From positions 806,001 to 870,000 of the forward strand of contig NZ_FBXK01000005.1 in the NCBI RefSeq assembly GCF_900013425.1: DNA of 64,000 bases, in the 5' to 3' direction. This document shows, in pieces, positions 9,720 through 18,746 of the stretch. Below the pieces are notes generated by a model. The model did not search any database and was not told where the DNA came from. It saw nothing but the letters and a program-made list of their open reading frames with translations. Each line of letters starts with the position of its first letter. Positions within the stretch are counted from its first letter, which is position 1. The position numbers were made by a program, and so were the translations under genes. Source of the DNA: Sphingobium sp. Z007. GTDB lineage: Bacteria; Pseudomonadota; Alphaproteobacteria; Sphingomonadales; Sphingomonadaceae.

Positions 9720-9789
9720 TTCCGCCCGAAGCGCCATGCCACTATCGCGGTCAGTCCCGCCTGGGACCAAGACTGAAAGGATGTCGATC

Positions 9790-11019
9790 ATGCCCCTGCG
9801 TTTCTGGTCCTGCCTGACCCTGGCCCTGTTCGCCGCCACGCCCGCCAACGCGAAAAGCTGCGCGCCGGCATGGGTCGCGGGCTGGGCCTCCTCGCAATTC
9901 CGGCCCACCGGCGACGCCGCGCTGCCGGCCGGCACGCTGGCCAACCGGACGCTGCGCCAGATCGTCCGGCCATCTGTGTCGGGAGATCGCCTGCGCGTGC
10001 GCATATCCAACCTGGCCGGAACGCGGCCGCTTATGCTTGCCGGCGCCAGCATCGCCCGCGCGCGCGGGGCCGCCGCCCCGACGATCGATCCCGCCACGCT
10101 GATGGCGCTCCGCTTCGACGGCAAGCCCGACGTCATCGTCCCGGCGGGCGCGGACTATCTGTCCGACCCGGTATCGCTGCCGACCAAGGCGCTGGATAAC
10201 ATCGCCATATCGATCCGCTATCAGGGCGACCCCGATCAGACGTCACACCCCGGATCGCGCGCGACGTCCTGGCATCTGCCCGGCGATCATCTGACCGATG
10301 AAGCCATGACCAGCGCCGCCCATTTCGACCATTGGTTCAACCTCGCCGCACTCGAAGTCGAACGCTGTGCGCCTGCCAGGCTGATCGTCGCGCTGGGCGA
10401 CTCGATCACTGATGGCAAAGGCTCCACCACCAACGGCAACGACCGCTGGACGGACGTTCTGGCGGAGCGGCTACAGGCCGACCCAAAGCGCCGCGCGATC
10501 GCCATCGTCAATCAGGGGATTGGCGGCAACCAGCTGCTTGACGATGGCCTTGGCCCCAATGCGCTGGCGCGGCTGGACCGCGATGTGCTGGCCCAGCCCG
10601 GCGTCAGCCATCTGATCCTGCTGGAGGGGATCAACGATCTGGGCACCCTGACCCGCGAGGCGCCTGTGAGTATCGAAGCGCATCAGGCCCATGTCGCCCG
10701 CATCATCGGCGCCTATCGCCAGATCATCGCCCGCGCCCATGCCAGGGGAATCAAGGTGATCGGTGCGACCGTGATGCCCTTCGTCGGCAATGGCTATTAT
10801 CATGCTGACGCGCAGAATGAGGCGGACCGGCAGGCGGTCAACGCTTGGATCAGGAACCCAGGGCATTTCGACGCGGTGATCGATTTCGATCGCGTGACCC
10901 GCGATCCCGTGCACCCCGACCGGCTGCTCCCCGCTTATGACGACGGCGACGCGCTGCACCCTTCGCCCAAGGGGTATAGGGCGATGGGGGATGCGATCCC
11001 GCTCAGCCTTTTCGACTGA
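9790..11019 (+). CDS. Secreted SGNH/GDSL-type hydrolase
   Basis: The protein is about 409 residues and starts with a clear signal peptide (MPLRFWSCLTLALFAATPANA). It carries the SGNH blocks in order: LGDSITDG with the catalytic Ser, a Gly in GIGGNQLLD, Asn in LLEGINDLG and the Asp-x-x-His pair in DALHPSPKGY near the C-terminus. Family members are esterases or lipases, including acetyl esterases acting on polysaccharides; the exact substrate is not determinable. I chose the ATG at 9790 because AAAGG lies 9 bp upstream; an in-frame ATG at 9781 would abut that element. Its upstream region holds the two-block intergenic element that also precedes the aldehyde dehydrogenase gene at 59772. Confidence 0.86.
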   Translation: MPLRFWSCLTLALFAATPANAKSCAPAWVAGWASSQFRPTGDAALPAGTLANRTLRQIVRPSVSGDRLRVRISNLAGTRPLMLAGASIARARGAAAPTIDPATLMALRFDGKPDVIVPAGADYLSDPVSLPTKALDNIAISIRYQGDPDQTSHPGSRATSWHLPGDHLTDEAMTSAAHFDHWFNLAALEVERCAPARLIVALGDSITDGKGSTTNGNDRWTDVLAERLQADPKRRAIAIVNQGIGGNQLLDDGLGPNALARLDRDVLAQPGVSHLILLEGINDLGTLTREAPVSIEAHQAHVARIIGAYRQIIARAHARGIKVIGATVMPFVGNGYYHADAQNEADRQAVNAWIRNPGHFDAVIDFDRVTRDPVHPDRLLPAYDDGDALHPSPKGYRAMGDAIPLSLFD

Positions 11020-11024
11020 CCCGC

Positions 11025-11513
11025 CTATTTCCCCCTGATCCGCTGCTGCCCCGCCTCCAGCACCGTCTCCATCGCGACGAAGGTGGATGTGCTGGCGACA
11101 TGGGGCAGAGCGCTGATCTTTTCGCCCAGCACGATGCGATAGCGGCGGATGTCGGCGGTGCGCACTTTCAGGAGATAGTCGAAATTGCTCGCCAGCATAT
11201 GACATTCCTCGACCTCCGGAATGCGCCGCACCGCTGCGTTGAACTCGCCAAGCGCCGCCTCACGCGTGTCGGACAATTTCACCTCGGTAAAGGCGATATG
11301 GTCCATCCCCAGTTTCGCCGGATCGACGATCGCCCGAAAGCCGCGAATGACGCCGGATTCCTGCAAGCGCTTGAGCCGCACTTGGCACGGCGTCTTGGAC
11401 AGGCCGACCTGGGCTGCAAGATCGGTGATTGTCATCCGCCCGTCTTCGACCAGCGCGGCGATGATCCGCCGGTCGAAATCGTCCAGTTCGACCGCTTTGG
11501 GCATATTTTCCAT
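11025..11513 (-). CDS. putR: Lrp/AsnC-family transcriptional regulator, probable proline-catabolism activator (PutR-like)
   Basis: The 162-residue protein has the Lrp/AsnC layout: an N-terminal helix-turn-helix starting at ELDDFDRRIIAALVEDGRMTITDLAAQVGLS and a C-terminal RAM ligand-binding domain. It is transcribed away from putA with a 98-bp shared intergenic region. In Alphaproteobacteria lacking a PutA DNA-binding domain, such a divergent Lrp-type gene (PutR) activates putA when proline is present. PutA here indeed lacks the ribbon-helix-helix domain, which supports the assignment. The translation could also start at the second Met, four codons in. It ends just 5 bp from the convergent SGNH hydrolase stop. 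Confidence 0.85.
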   Translation of the reverse strand: MENMPKAVELDDFDRRIIAALVEDGRMTITDLAAQVGLSKTPCQVRLKRLQESGVIRGFRAIVDPAKLGMDHIAFTEVKLSDTREAALGEFNAAVRRIPEVEECHMLASNFDYLLKVRTADIRRYRIVLGEKISALPHVASTSTFVAMETVLEAGQQRIRGK

Positions 11514-11541
11514 CCCATCTGCCTAGCAAAGCTATTTTAAT

Positions 11542-11556
11542 AAGTCACTTCGACTT
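11542..11556. promoter_or_regulatory. Candidate PutR operator
   Basis: AAGTC-ACTTC-GACTT is a perfect 5-5-5 inverted repeat midway between the divergent regulator and putA, in a locally AT-rich stretch. Lrp-family boxes are commonly imperfect 15-bp palindromes. Binding is inferred. Confidence 0.45.
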
Positions 11557-11611
11557 GTGAAACGGCGCTGATAAGGCGGAACGAAAATTCGACCTGGGTT
11601 ATTCTTGACCG

Positions 11612-14600
11612 ATGACCGACCAGCCCTTTGCCCACTTCGCCCCCGCCATCCGCCAGTCCACCACGCTGCGGGAAGCGATTACCGCCGCGTATCGCCGCGA
11701 CGAGGCGGAGGCGCTCGCCCCGCTGATCGCATCGGCTACCCTACCTGGCGAAACAAAGGCCTCGATTGCCGATACCGCCCGCACCCTCGTCACCGCGCTG
11801 CGCGCCAATCACAAGGGGACCGGCGTCGAAGGGCTGGTGAAGGAATATGCGCTGTCCAGTCAGGAGGGCGTGGCGCTGATGTGCCTAGCCGAAGCGCTGC
11901 TGCGAATCCCCGACACCGCCACCCGCGACGCGCTGATTCGCGATAAGATCGCCGACGGCGACTGGGGATCGCACTTGGGCGGGGACAAATCGCTGTTCGT
12001 CAACGCCGCGACCTGGGGGCTGGTCGTCACCGGCAAGCTGGTCGGCAGCGTCGATGATCGTGGCCTGGGCGCAGCGCTCACCCGTCTGGTCGCCCGCGCT
12101 GGCGAACCGGTCATCCGCCGCGGCGTGGACCTTGCGATGCGGATGATGGGCGAACAGTTCGTCACTGGCGAGACGATCAAGGAAGCGCTCAAGCGCGCCA
12201 AGGAGATGGAAGCGAAGGGCTTCGCCTATAGCTATGACATGCTCGGCGAAGCGGCGACTACTGCCGCCGATGCAAGGCGCTATTATGCCGATTATGAGCA
12301 GGCGATCCATGCCATCGGCAAGGCGTCGGCCGGGCGCGGCATCTATGCCGGGCCGGGCATTTCGATCAAGCTGTCGGCGCTGCACCCGCGCTATGTCCGG
12401 TCGCAGGCGGATCGCGTCATGGGCGAATTGCTGCCGGCCGTGAAGCGACTGGCGCTGCTGTCCAAATCCTATGACATCGGACTCAATATCGATGCGGAGG
12501 AGGCCGACCGGCTCGAACTGTCGCTCGACCTGCTCGAAAGTCTGGCGACCGACCCGGAACTGGCGGGTTGGAATGGGCTTGGCTTCGTGGTGCAGGGCTA
12601 TGGCAAGCGCTGCCCCTTCGTGATCGACTGGATCGTCGATCTGGCGCGCCGCGCGGATCGCCGGATCATGGTGCGGCTGGTGAAGGGCGCTTATTGGGAC
12701 GCGGAAATCAAGCGGGCACAGGTCGATGGCCTGATCGACTTTCCGGTCTATACCCGCAAGGTCCACACAGATGTCGCCTATGTCGCCTGCGCGCAGAAAC
12801 TGCTCGCGGCGCCCGATGCTGTATTTCCACAATTTGCGACCCATAATGCGCAGACGCTGGCGACCATTTATCAATTGGCCGGGCCGGATTTCCAGATCGG
12901 CCAATATGAGTTCCAGTGCCTGCATGGCATGGGCGAGCCACTCTACGAACAGGTGGTCGGCGCTGGGAAATTGAACCGCCCTTGCCGCGTCTATGCGCCG
13001 GTGGGCACGCACGAAACGCTGCTGGCCTATCTGGTCCGCCGCCTGCTGGAAAATGGCGCGAACAGCAGTTTCGTCAACCGCATCGCCGATCCCGAAGTGT
13101 CGATAGACGAGATCATCGCCGATCCGGTAGATGTCGTGCGGGCCATGGCGCATCCCGGCCAACATCATGACCAGATCGCGCTGCCGGCGGGTCTTTATCC
13201 CGACCGCCGCAATTCGGACGGGCTGGACCTCAGCAACGAAACCACGCTCGCCAGCCTGGGCGATGCGTTGCGGCACAGCGCCACGCTCGCCTGGACCGCA
13301 GCCCCCGACAATGCGACTGGTCCCTCGCGCACGGTATTCAACCCGGCCGACCATCGCGATGTTGTCGGCCGCGTCACTGAAGCATCCCCGGAGGAAGCGC
13401 GCGCCGCCGCCATCCGCGCCGCCGCGTCGCGCTGGCCCAATAGCCCGGTCGCAGATCGCGCCGCCACGCTGGACCGCGCCGCGGACTCCATGCAGGCGCG
13501 GATGCCCATCCTGCTGGGCCTTATCGTGCGCGAAGCTGGCAAGTCGCTGCCCAACGCCATCGCCGAAGTGCGCGAGGCGATCGACTTCCTGCGCTATTAT
13601 GCCGCGCAGGCGCGCTCTACCTTCGGACCCGCGCAGGCCGCGCTGGGTCCGGTGACCTGCATCAGTCCATGGAACTTCCCGCTCGCCATCTTCACGGGTC
13701 AGGTCGCCGCCGCACTGGTCGCCGGCAATCCGGTCCTGGCCAAGCCTGCCGAGGAAACCCCGCTGATCGCGGCTGAGGCGGTTCGCCTGCTCCATGAGGC
13801 GGGCGTGCCGGCCGATGCGCTGCAACTGCTTCCCGGCGACGGCCGGATCGGCGCGGCGCTGGTGGCCGCATCGCAAACAGCCGCCGTCATGTTCACCGGA
13901 TCGACCGAGGTTGCCCGGCTGATCCAGCGCCAGCTGTCCACGCGCCTGTCCGCGGATGGCAAGCCAATCCCGCTGATCGCCGAAACCGGCGGCCAGAATG
14001 CGATGATCGTGGACTCGTCCGCACTGGCAGAACAGGTGGTCGCTGATGTCATCGCCTCCGCTTTCGACAGCGCGGGTCAGCGTTGTTCGGCGCTGCGCAT
14101 CCTCTGCCTGCAGGAGGATGTCGCCGACCGGACGCTGACGATGATCAAGGGCGCGCTCGCCGAACTAAGGATCGGCCGTACCGATGCGCTGAAGGTCGAT
14201 ATCGGCCCGGTCATCAGCGCAGAAGCGCGCGATGGGATCAACGCCCATATCGACGCGATGAAGGCGCTGGGCCGCAAGGTCGAACAAAGCCCGCTGCCGC
14301 CCGAAGCGACCCACGGCACCTTGGTCGCGCCGACGATCATCGAGATCGACTCTATTGCGGACCTCAGCCGCGAAGTCTTTGGCCCTGTCCTGCATGTGCT
14401 GCGTTTCCGGCGCGACCGGCTTGATGCCTTGGTCGATCAGATCAACGCCACCGGCTATGGCCTGACATTCGGGCTGCACACCCGGCTGGACGAGACGGTG
14501 GCGCGGGTGACCGCCCGCGTGAAAGTCGGCAACATCTATGTGAACCGCAACGTCATCGGGGCCATAGTGGGCGTGCAGCCTTTTGGCGGTTGTGGCCTGT

Positions 14601-15211
14601 CGGGCACTGGACCCAAGGCGGGCGGGCCGCTCTATCTGGGGCGGCTGGTCACGACCCCGCCGGTCTTTGCCGCGCGGGTCAGCCATTTGCGCTCGCCACT
14701 CCATGCCTTTGCCGACTGGCTTGATGCGCAAGGCGATGGCGAGGCTGCCGGGCAGGCGCGGCGCGCTGGCGATGCCTCCGCGCTGGGTGTCGAACTGGCG
14801 CTGCCGGGGCCGGTGGGTGAACGCAACATCTACGCCCTGCATCCGCGCGGGCGCATCCTGTTGCGCCCAGCGACGCGGCAGGGGCTGTTCCGTCAGATGG
14901 CCGCCATACTCGCGACCGGCAATCATGGCGTGGTGCAGGGTATGACGATCCCTGCGGGCCTGCCCGCCGACGTGGCTGCCTGCTTCAGCGCCGACGCCGC
15001 CGGCCACTATGCCGCCGCTTTGGTGGAGGGGGACGCCGCCAAGGTCGCAGCGACCGCCCAGTGCGTCGCCGACCTGCCCGGCCCGATCGTGTCGGTCCAT
15101 GCCGACGATCACGGCCATGGCTATTGCCTCGACTGGTTGTTGGAGGAGCAGTCCACATCCATCAACACGACGGCGGCGGGGGGCAATGCGAGCCTGATGA
15201 TGATCGGCTGA
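11612..15211 (+). CDS. putA: Bifunctional proline dehydrogenase / L-glutamate gamma-semialdehyde dehydrogenase
   Basis: This 1199-residue enzyme oxidises proline to glutamate in two steps with substrate channelling. The N-terminus begins directly with the PutA arm (FAHFAPAIRQSTTLREAI); there is no ribbon-helix-helix DNA-binding domain. The FAD proline dehydrogenase barrel spans roughly residues 140-470, with GPGISIKLSALHPRY and RLVKGAYWDAEIKRAQ. The aldehyde dehydrogenase domain runs from about 540 to 1010, with catalytic Cys825 in AGQRCSALR and Glu791 in ETGGQNAMI. The final ~180 residues form the extra C-terminal domain of long PutA proteins. The divergent Lrp-type gene is the likely regulator. 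Several long frames on the opposite strand inside this gene are coding shadows. Confidence 0.96.
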   Translation: MTDQPFAHFAPAIRQSTTLREAITAAYRRDEAEALAPLIASATLPGETKASIADTARTLVTALRANHKGTGVEGLVKEYALSSQEGVALMCLAEALLRIPDTATRDALIRDKIADGDWGSHLGGDKSLFVNAATWGLVVTGKLVGSVDDRGLGAALTRLVARAGEPVIRRGVDLAMRMMGEQFVTGETIKEALKRAKEMEAKGFAYSYDMLGEAATTAADARRYYADYEQAIHAIGKASAGRGIYAGPGISIKLSALHPRYVRSQADRVMGELLPAVKRLALLSKSYDIGLNIDAEEADRLELSLDLLESLATDPELAGWNGLGFVVQGYGKRCPFVIDWIVDLARRADRRIMVRLVKGAYWDAEIKRAQVDGLIDFPVYTRKVHTDVAYVACAQKLLAAPDAVFPQFATHNAQTLATIYQLAGPDFQIGQYEFQCLHGMGEPLYEQVVGAGKLNRPCRVYAPVGTHETLLAYLVRRLLENGANSSFVNRIADPEVSIDEIIADPVDVVRAMAHPGQHHDQIALPAGLYPDRRNSDGLDLSNETTLASLGDALRHSATLAWTAAPDNATGPSRTVFNPADHRDVVGRVTEASPEEARAAAIRAAASRWPNSPVADRAATLDRAADSMQARMPILLGLIVREAGKSLPNAIAEVREAIDFLRYYAAQARSTFGPAQAALGPVTCISPWNFPLAIFTGQVAAALVAGNPVLAKPAEETPLIAAEAVRLLHEAGVPADALQLLPGDGRIGAALVAASQTAAVMFTGSTEVARLIQRQLSTRLSADGKPIPLIAETGGQNAMIVDSSALAEQVVADVIASAFDSAGQRCSALRILCLQEDVADRTLTMIKGALAELRIGRTDALKVDIGPVISAEARDGINAHIDAMKALGRKVEQSPLPPEATHGTLVAPTIIEIDSIADLSREVFGPVLHVLRFRRDRLDALVDQINATGYGLTFGLHTRLDETVARVTARVKVGNIYVNRNVIGAIVGVQPFGGCGLSGTGPKAGGPLYLGRLVTTPPVFAARVSHLRSPLHAFADWLDAQGDGEAAGQARRAGDASALGVELALPGPVGERNIYALHPRGRILLRPATRQGLFRQMAAILATGNHGVVQGMTIPAGLPADVAACFSADAAGHYAAALVEGDAAKVAATAQCVADLPGPIVSVHADDHGHGYCLDWLLEEQSTSINTTAAGGNASLMMIG

Positions 15212-15249
15212 TCATGAGTGCGCCGTGGGTAGCGGGCGGCGCAGCAGCG

Positions 15250-15609
15250 TCATTCCAGTTCGTGGAAGGGCCGGATCTCGATTTCGCTCGGCCCCGGCAT
15301 GGGATTGGGGCAGCGCTTCACCCAGGCGAGGGCCTCGTCCATGTCCTTGACCTCCCAGATCCAGAAGCCCGCAAGCAATTCGCGCGGCTGGGCGAAGGGG
15401 CCGTCGATGACATTGCGGTCGGCTCCGTCAAAGGTGACGCGCTTGCCTCTACAGGAGGGGGTGAGGCCGTCTGCCATCACTAATATCCCGGCATCGCGCA
15501 AAGCATCATTGAAGCGGCCCATGGCGGCCATCATCGCGTCCGTTTCGGGCGAGGGGTGATAACCTCTTTCGCTGTCTTCGGTCGCCTTCACCAGCACCAT
15601 CACGCGCAT
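15250..15609 (-). CDS. YCII-related (DGPF domain) protein
   Basis: The 119-residue protein shows the DGPF motif in VIDGPFAQPRELLAGFWIWEV, followed by DMDEALAWVKRCP and ending in EIEIRPFHE, the standard layout of the YCII-related ferredoxin-fold family. Its biochemical role is unknown; many relatives lie next to ECF sigma-factor genes, but none is seen here. I placed the start at the ATG ending at 15609 because AGGA lies about 10 bp upstream. The open frame continues further upstream without family resemblance. The gene is convergent with putA, 38 bp apart. Confidence 0.85.
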   Translation of the reverse strand: MRVMVLVKATEDSERGYHPSPETDAMMAAMGRFNDALRDAGILVMADGLTPSCRGKRVTFDGADRNVIDGPFAQPRELLAGFWIWEVKDMDEALAWVKRCPNPMPGPSEIEIRPFHELE

Positions 15610-15784
15610 CGCCTGTTTCCTTGCCGGGCGTTGGAACGATGGTACAGTTCTTCGTGAATTATCGTTCTGGCGCAAATGGATTTGATAGCGACGAGGTGGC
15701 GGCATGCCGGGATGCCGGCGGTTTGATCAAACGTCAGATGATGCAAAAGACGATGACCGTCGCGTGATTGCCGCCTGCGCCGGA

Positions 15785-17170
15785 TCAGGCCAAAAGGACA
15801 TAGGCCGCCCCGATCGCGGCGCAGGCGCCCAGCACCGGCAACATCCCGATCTTGAAGCGGAACAGCGCGATCATCGCGCCGATATACAGCAACAGTGCGG
15901 GAACATTGACGCTCCGCAGCACCGGCAGGTCGACGACGCCGATCCGCTGGACCTGACCGAATAATGTGTGGATGGCGAACCACAGAGCAAGGTTCAATAT
16001 CACCCCGACGACCGCGGCGGTGATCGCCGTCAACGCCGCCGACAGCGCGCGATTGCCGCGCAATCGCTCGATAAACGGCGCGCCCGCGAAAATCCACAGG
16101 AAGCAAGGCAGGAAGGTCACCCATGTTGTCAAAATCGCGCCAAGCGTCGCGGCCAGCAGCGGAGGCATCGTGCCGGCATCCCGGAACGCAGCCAGGAAGC
16201 CTACAAATTGCGTCACCATGATGAGCGGTCCGGGCGTCGTTTCCGCCATGCCGAGGCCATCCAGCATTTCGCCCGGCTGCAACCAGCCCAGGCTGCCCAC
16301 GGCCTCCCGCGCGACATAGGCCAGCACGGCATAGGCGCCGCCAAAGGTGACCACGGCCATCTGGCTGAAGAAAGTGGCGATCCGGGTGAAAACATGGTCC
16401 GGCCCCAGGGTCAGGAACAGGCCCAGCACCGGCCCCAGCCATAGGATCAGCAGGATCGAGGATATGCGCAGCGACCATCCCAGATGCGGCCTGGCATGAT
16501 CGGGCAATTGTTCGCCCAGCGCCGTGTCGCGATCATGAACCGGCGCGCCATGGGCCGGACCATGGCCGCCGCCGCCCTGGAATTGCGCGATGCCGCTGCG
16601 TCCGCCGACATAGCCGATGCAGCCCGCAATCAGGATGATGAGGGGGAAGGGCGCGGCCAGGAAGAAGATCGCGATGAACGCCGCGAGCGCGATGCCGCGC
16701 ATGACGTTGTTGCGCAGCGCGCGAGACCCCACCCGGACCACGGCATGGATGACGACGGCCAGCACCGCCGCTTTCAATCCGAAGAACAATCCTTCGATCA
16801 GCGGCGAATGGCCCATCAGCACATAGATATAGCTGAGCGCCAATATAGCGAGAAAACCGGGCAGCACGAACAACGCCCCGGCGATCAGCCCGCCCCTGGT
16901 CTTGTGCAGCAGCCAGCCAATATAGATGGCCAGTTGCTGCGCTTCGGGACCGGGCAGCAGCATGCAGTAATTGAGCGCATGCAGGAAACGCTCTTCACCG
17001 ATCCATTTCTTCTCCTCCACCAGGATGCGGTGCATCACCGCGATCTGCCCGGCCGGGCCACCGAAACTGAGCGCCGCGATCCGCGCCCAGACGCCGGTGG
17101 CTTCCCGCAGGGCAATGCCGTGATCGCGTGGCGAGCCGATGGATGCGGTGCTGGCGATCCTGGTGGTCAT
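15785..17170 (-). CDS. chrA: Chromate transporter ChrA, two-domain type
   Basis: At 461 residues this is the long, duplicated form of the CHR superfamily, an inner-membrane protein thought to export chromate by proton-driven antiport. The first CHR domain shows LSFGGPAGQIAVMHRILVEEKKW and NYCMLLPGPEAQQLAIYIGW. The second repeats the pattern with VVTFGGAYAVLAYV and ETTPGPLIMVTQFVGF, and about ten hydrophobic segments are visible. A histidine-rich linker (HGPAHGAPVHD) joins the halves. ChrB or ChrR partners are not next to it. A short frame immediately upstream on the same strand overlaps its start by an ATGA arrangement and is listed separately. Confidence 0.92.
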   Translation of the reverse strand: MTTRIASTASIGSPRDHGIALREATGVWARIAALSFGGPAGQIAVMHRILVEEKKWIGEERFLHALNYCMLLPGPEAQQLAIYIGWLLHKTRGGLIAGALFVLPGFLAILALSYIYVLMGHSPLIEGLFFGLKAAVLAVVIHAVVRVGSRALRNNVMRGIALAAFIAIFFLAAPFPLIILIAGCIGYVGGRSGIAQFQGGGGHGPAHGAPVHDRDTALGEQLPDHARPHLGWSLRISSILLILWLGPVLGLFLTLGPDHVFTRIATFFSQMAVVTFGGAYAVLAYVAREAVGSLGWLQPGEMLDGLGMAETTPGPLIMVTQFVGFLAAFRDAGTMPPLLAATLGAILTTWVTFLPCFLWIFAGAPFIERLRGNRALSAALTAITAAVVGVILNLALWFAIHTLFGQVQRIGVVDLPVLRSVNVPALLLYIGAMIALFRFKIGMLPVLGACAAIGAAYVLLA

Positions 17171-17358
17171 GACGCATCCTTCCAGGTGCTGAAATAGGCG
17201 TGAAACTGGTACAGGGCTTCGCCGGCAAGCGCGAGGCGTTGGATATTGTGGTCACCCACGCGCATATGCGCAATAGCGTCGCACCGATGTCGGTCCCCGC
17301 GCAGCACCAAAGTTCCAGCATCGCCCCGTGCGACAGGAACTTTGTTCACGCCCGACAC
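17167..17358 (-). CDS. Small ORF overlapping the chrA start, function unknown
   Basis: A 63-codon frame, starting at a GTG, ends with a TGA that overlaps the chrA ATG (ATGA), the usual signature of translational coupling. The frame stays open upstream for a further 23 codons (to about 17430). The translation (ending ALYQFHAYFSTWKDAS) has no resemblance I recognise, including to ChrB. It may be the degraded 3' end of a former chrA partner, a short leader peptide or chance. A competing frame on the plus strand over the same stretch is no better supported. Confidence 0.3.
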   Translation of the reverse strand: MSGVNKVPVARGDAGTLVLRGDRHRCDAIAHMRVGDHNIQRLALAGEALYQFHAYFSTWKDAS

Positions 17359-17504
17359 TATAGTCCGGTGCCGACTGTCTCGCGGCGATAGATATTGGAC
17401 ATAGGAGAGATTGGAGCCGATTGCTGACGACTATAACGGGGTTCCGCTTTTTAGGCTCAAACGGGATCGCATGTCAGGATAGGACCAGCAGGGGAGATGG
17501 ACAA

Positions 17505-18629
17505 ATGGCGCACTATCCCGTTGATCGACTGATCGTCGTGCCCGACGATATCGACCTTACCCGATCGCCGCTGCGTTCGTCGTTGCAGGCCGACACTTTC
17601 GTTCTGGGCGCGTTCAATCCGGGCATGACGCGGCTGCCCAACGGCAATCTGCTGCTGATGGTGCGGATCGCCGAAGCCCTGTCCGCGCCCATTGAGGGCG
17701 ACATGATCCGCGCGATCCGCTGGGAGGCGGGGCGCTATGTGTTGGATGCATGGCCGATCGATGCCGTCGAAACCGCCGACCCGCGCACGTTCATGCTCAA
17801 GGGGCAGGACTGGCATGTGATCGCCTTGACATCCCTATCCTGGCTGCTGCCGGTGGAACTGTCGCCCGATGGCCTGCATGTGATCGCCTGGCATTATGAC
17901 CGCGTCATCGCGCCGGCCGCGGATAGCCAATGCTATGGCGTTGAGGATGCGCGGATCAGCCGGATCGATGGCCGCTACTGGATGACCACATGCTCGGTCA
18001 GCCCAGAGCGCCAGGCCACCACGCTCTACAGCTCCCCCAATGCTCTGGATTGGCGATGCGAAGGGCTGGTGCTCGATCATCAGAACAAGGATATGTTGTT
18101 GTTCGAAGGGCTGATCGCTGGCCGCTACTGGGCGCAGACCAGGCCGTTGGGCGATCTCTTTTTCGCCTATCCGCCCGGCAGTGCCTGGCGCGCGGGGCCT
18201 TCCATCAACCTTGCGACATCGCCCGATGGTCTGCACTGGAAACCCCATGATCGTCCCGGTATTCGCCCGCGCGCCGATACCGAGGCGACAGCGCGCATCG
18301 GTGGCGGGGCGCCGCCGATCCTGACCGACGAAGGCTGGCTCAGCCTTTGGCACGGAGTAGCGCCCAATGATGGCGTCGGCGCTTATCGCACCTACTGGTC
18401 TATCCTGGATCGAGACGATCCCAGCCGTGTCATGCGCACCGACCACCGGCCTCTGCTCGAAGCGGCACCCTGGCTGACGGCGCCGCTGGCGCACCAGATG
18501 TATCTCCACGATATCGTGTTCACGACGGGTATCGTCGATGCGGGCGATCATTATATCGTGGCGTCTGGCGAGGCTGACCTGGCCTGTCGGATAACCTATG
18601 TTAAACATGACCGGTTCAGTCCAATTTAA
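17505..18629 (+). CDS. GH130-family glycosidase/phosphorylase (first of two)
   Basis: The 374-residue protein has the five-bladed beta-propeller look of GH130, a family of beta-mannoside phosphorylases and beta-1,2-mannosidases. Supporting segments are AFNPGMTRLPNGNLLLMVRIAE near the N-terminus and YGVEDARISRIDGRYWMT, which corresponds to the conserved E-D-x-R motif around the family's catalytic Asp. The late GGGAPPILTDEGWLSLWHGV strand is also typical. The start ATG at 17505 is preceded by GGGGAG. The gene opens a five-gene, same-strand cluster with a GT4 fusion, another GH130, a transglutaminase-like protein and a sensor kinase. Direction of the reaction (synthesis or breakdown of a mannoside) cannot be told from sequence. 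Confidence 0.82.
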   Translation: MAHYPVDRLIVVPDDIDLTRSPLRSSLQADTFVLGAFNPGMTRLPNGNLLLMVRIAEALSAPIEGDMIRAIRWEAGRYVLDAWPIDAVETADPRTFMLKGQDWHVIALTSLSWLLPVELSPDGLHVIAWHYDRVIAPAADSQCYGVEDARISRIDGRYWMTTCSVSPERQATTLYSSPNALDWRCEGLVLDHQNKDMLLFEGLIAGRYWAQTRPLGDLFFAYPPGSAWRAGPSINLATSPDGLHWKPHDRPGIRPRADTEATARIGGGAPPILTDEGWLSLWHGVAPNDGVGAYRTYWSILDRDDPSRVMRTDHRPLLEAAPWLTAPLAHQMYLHDIVFTTGIVDAGDHYIVASGEADLACRITYVKHDRFSPI

Positions 18630-18746
18630 TCGTCAAACAGACGGCGAAATGTTGCGTCGCGGCAACTAATGAGGGGCCCGCGCGTTAAGCGCCATAACCG
18701 GATTTCATCGCGCGCGGCGCGACGCGGCCCAGCAGGATGACAGTCG

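Noticed and set aside
11885..13876. A 663-codon frame on the minus strand
   Set aside because: It is antisense to putA, where the plus-strand frame has clear PutA motifs. Arg/Ala/Gly-biased translation without family resemblance, a typical GC-rich shadow.
17167..17430. ChrB chromate-sensing regulator upstream of chrA
   Set aside because: The translation lacks any resemblance to ChrB, so I list only an unknown small ORF.
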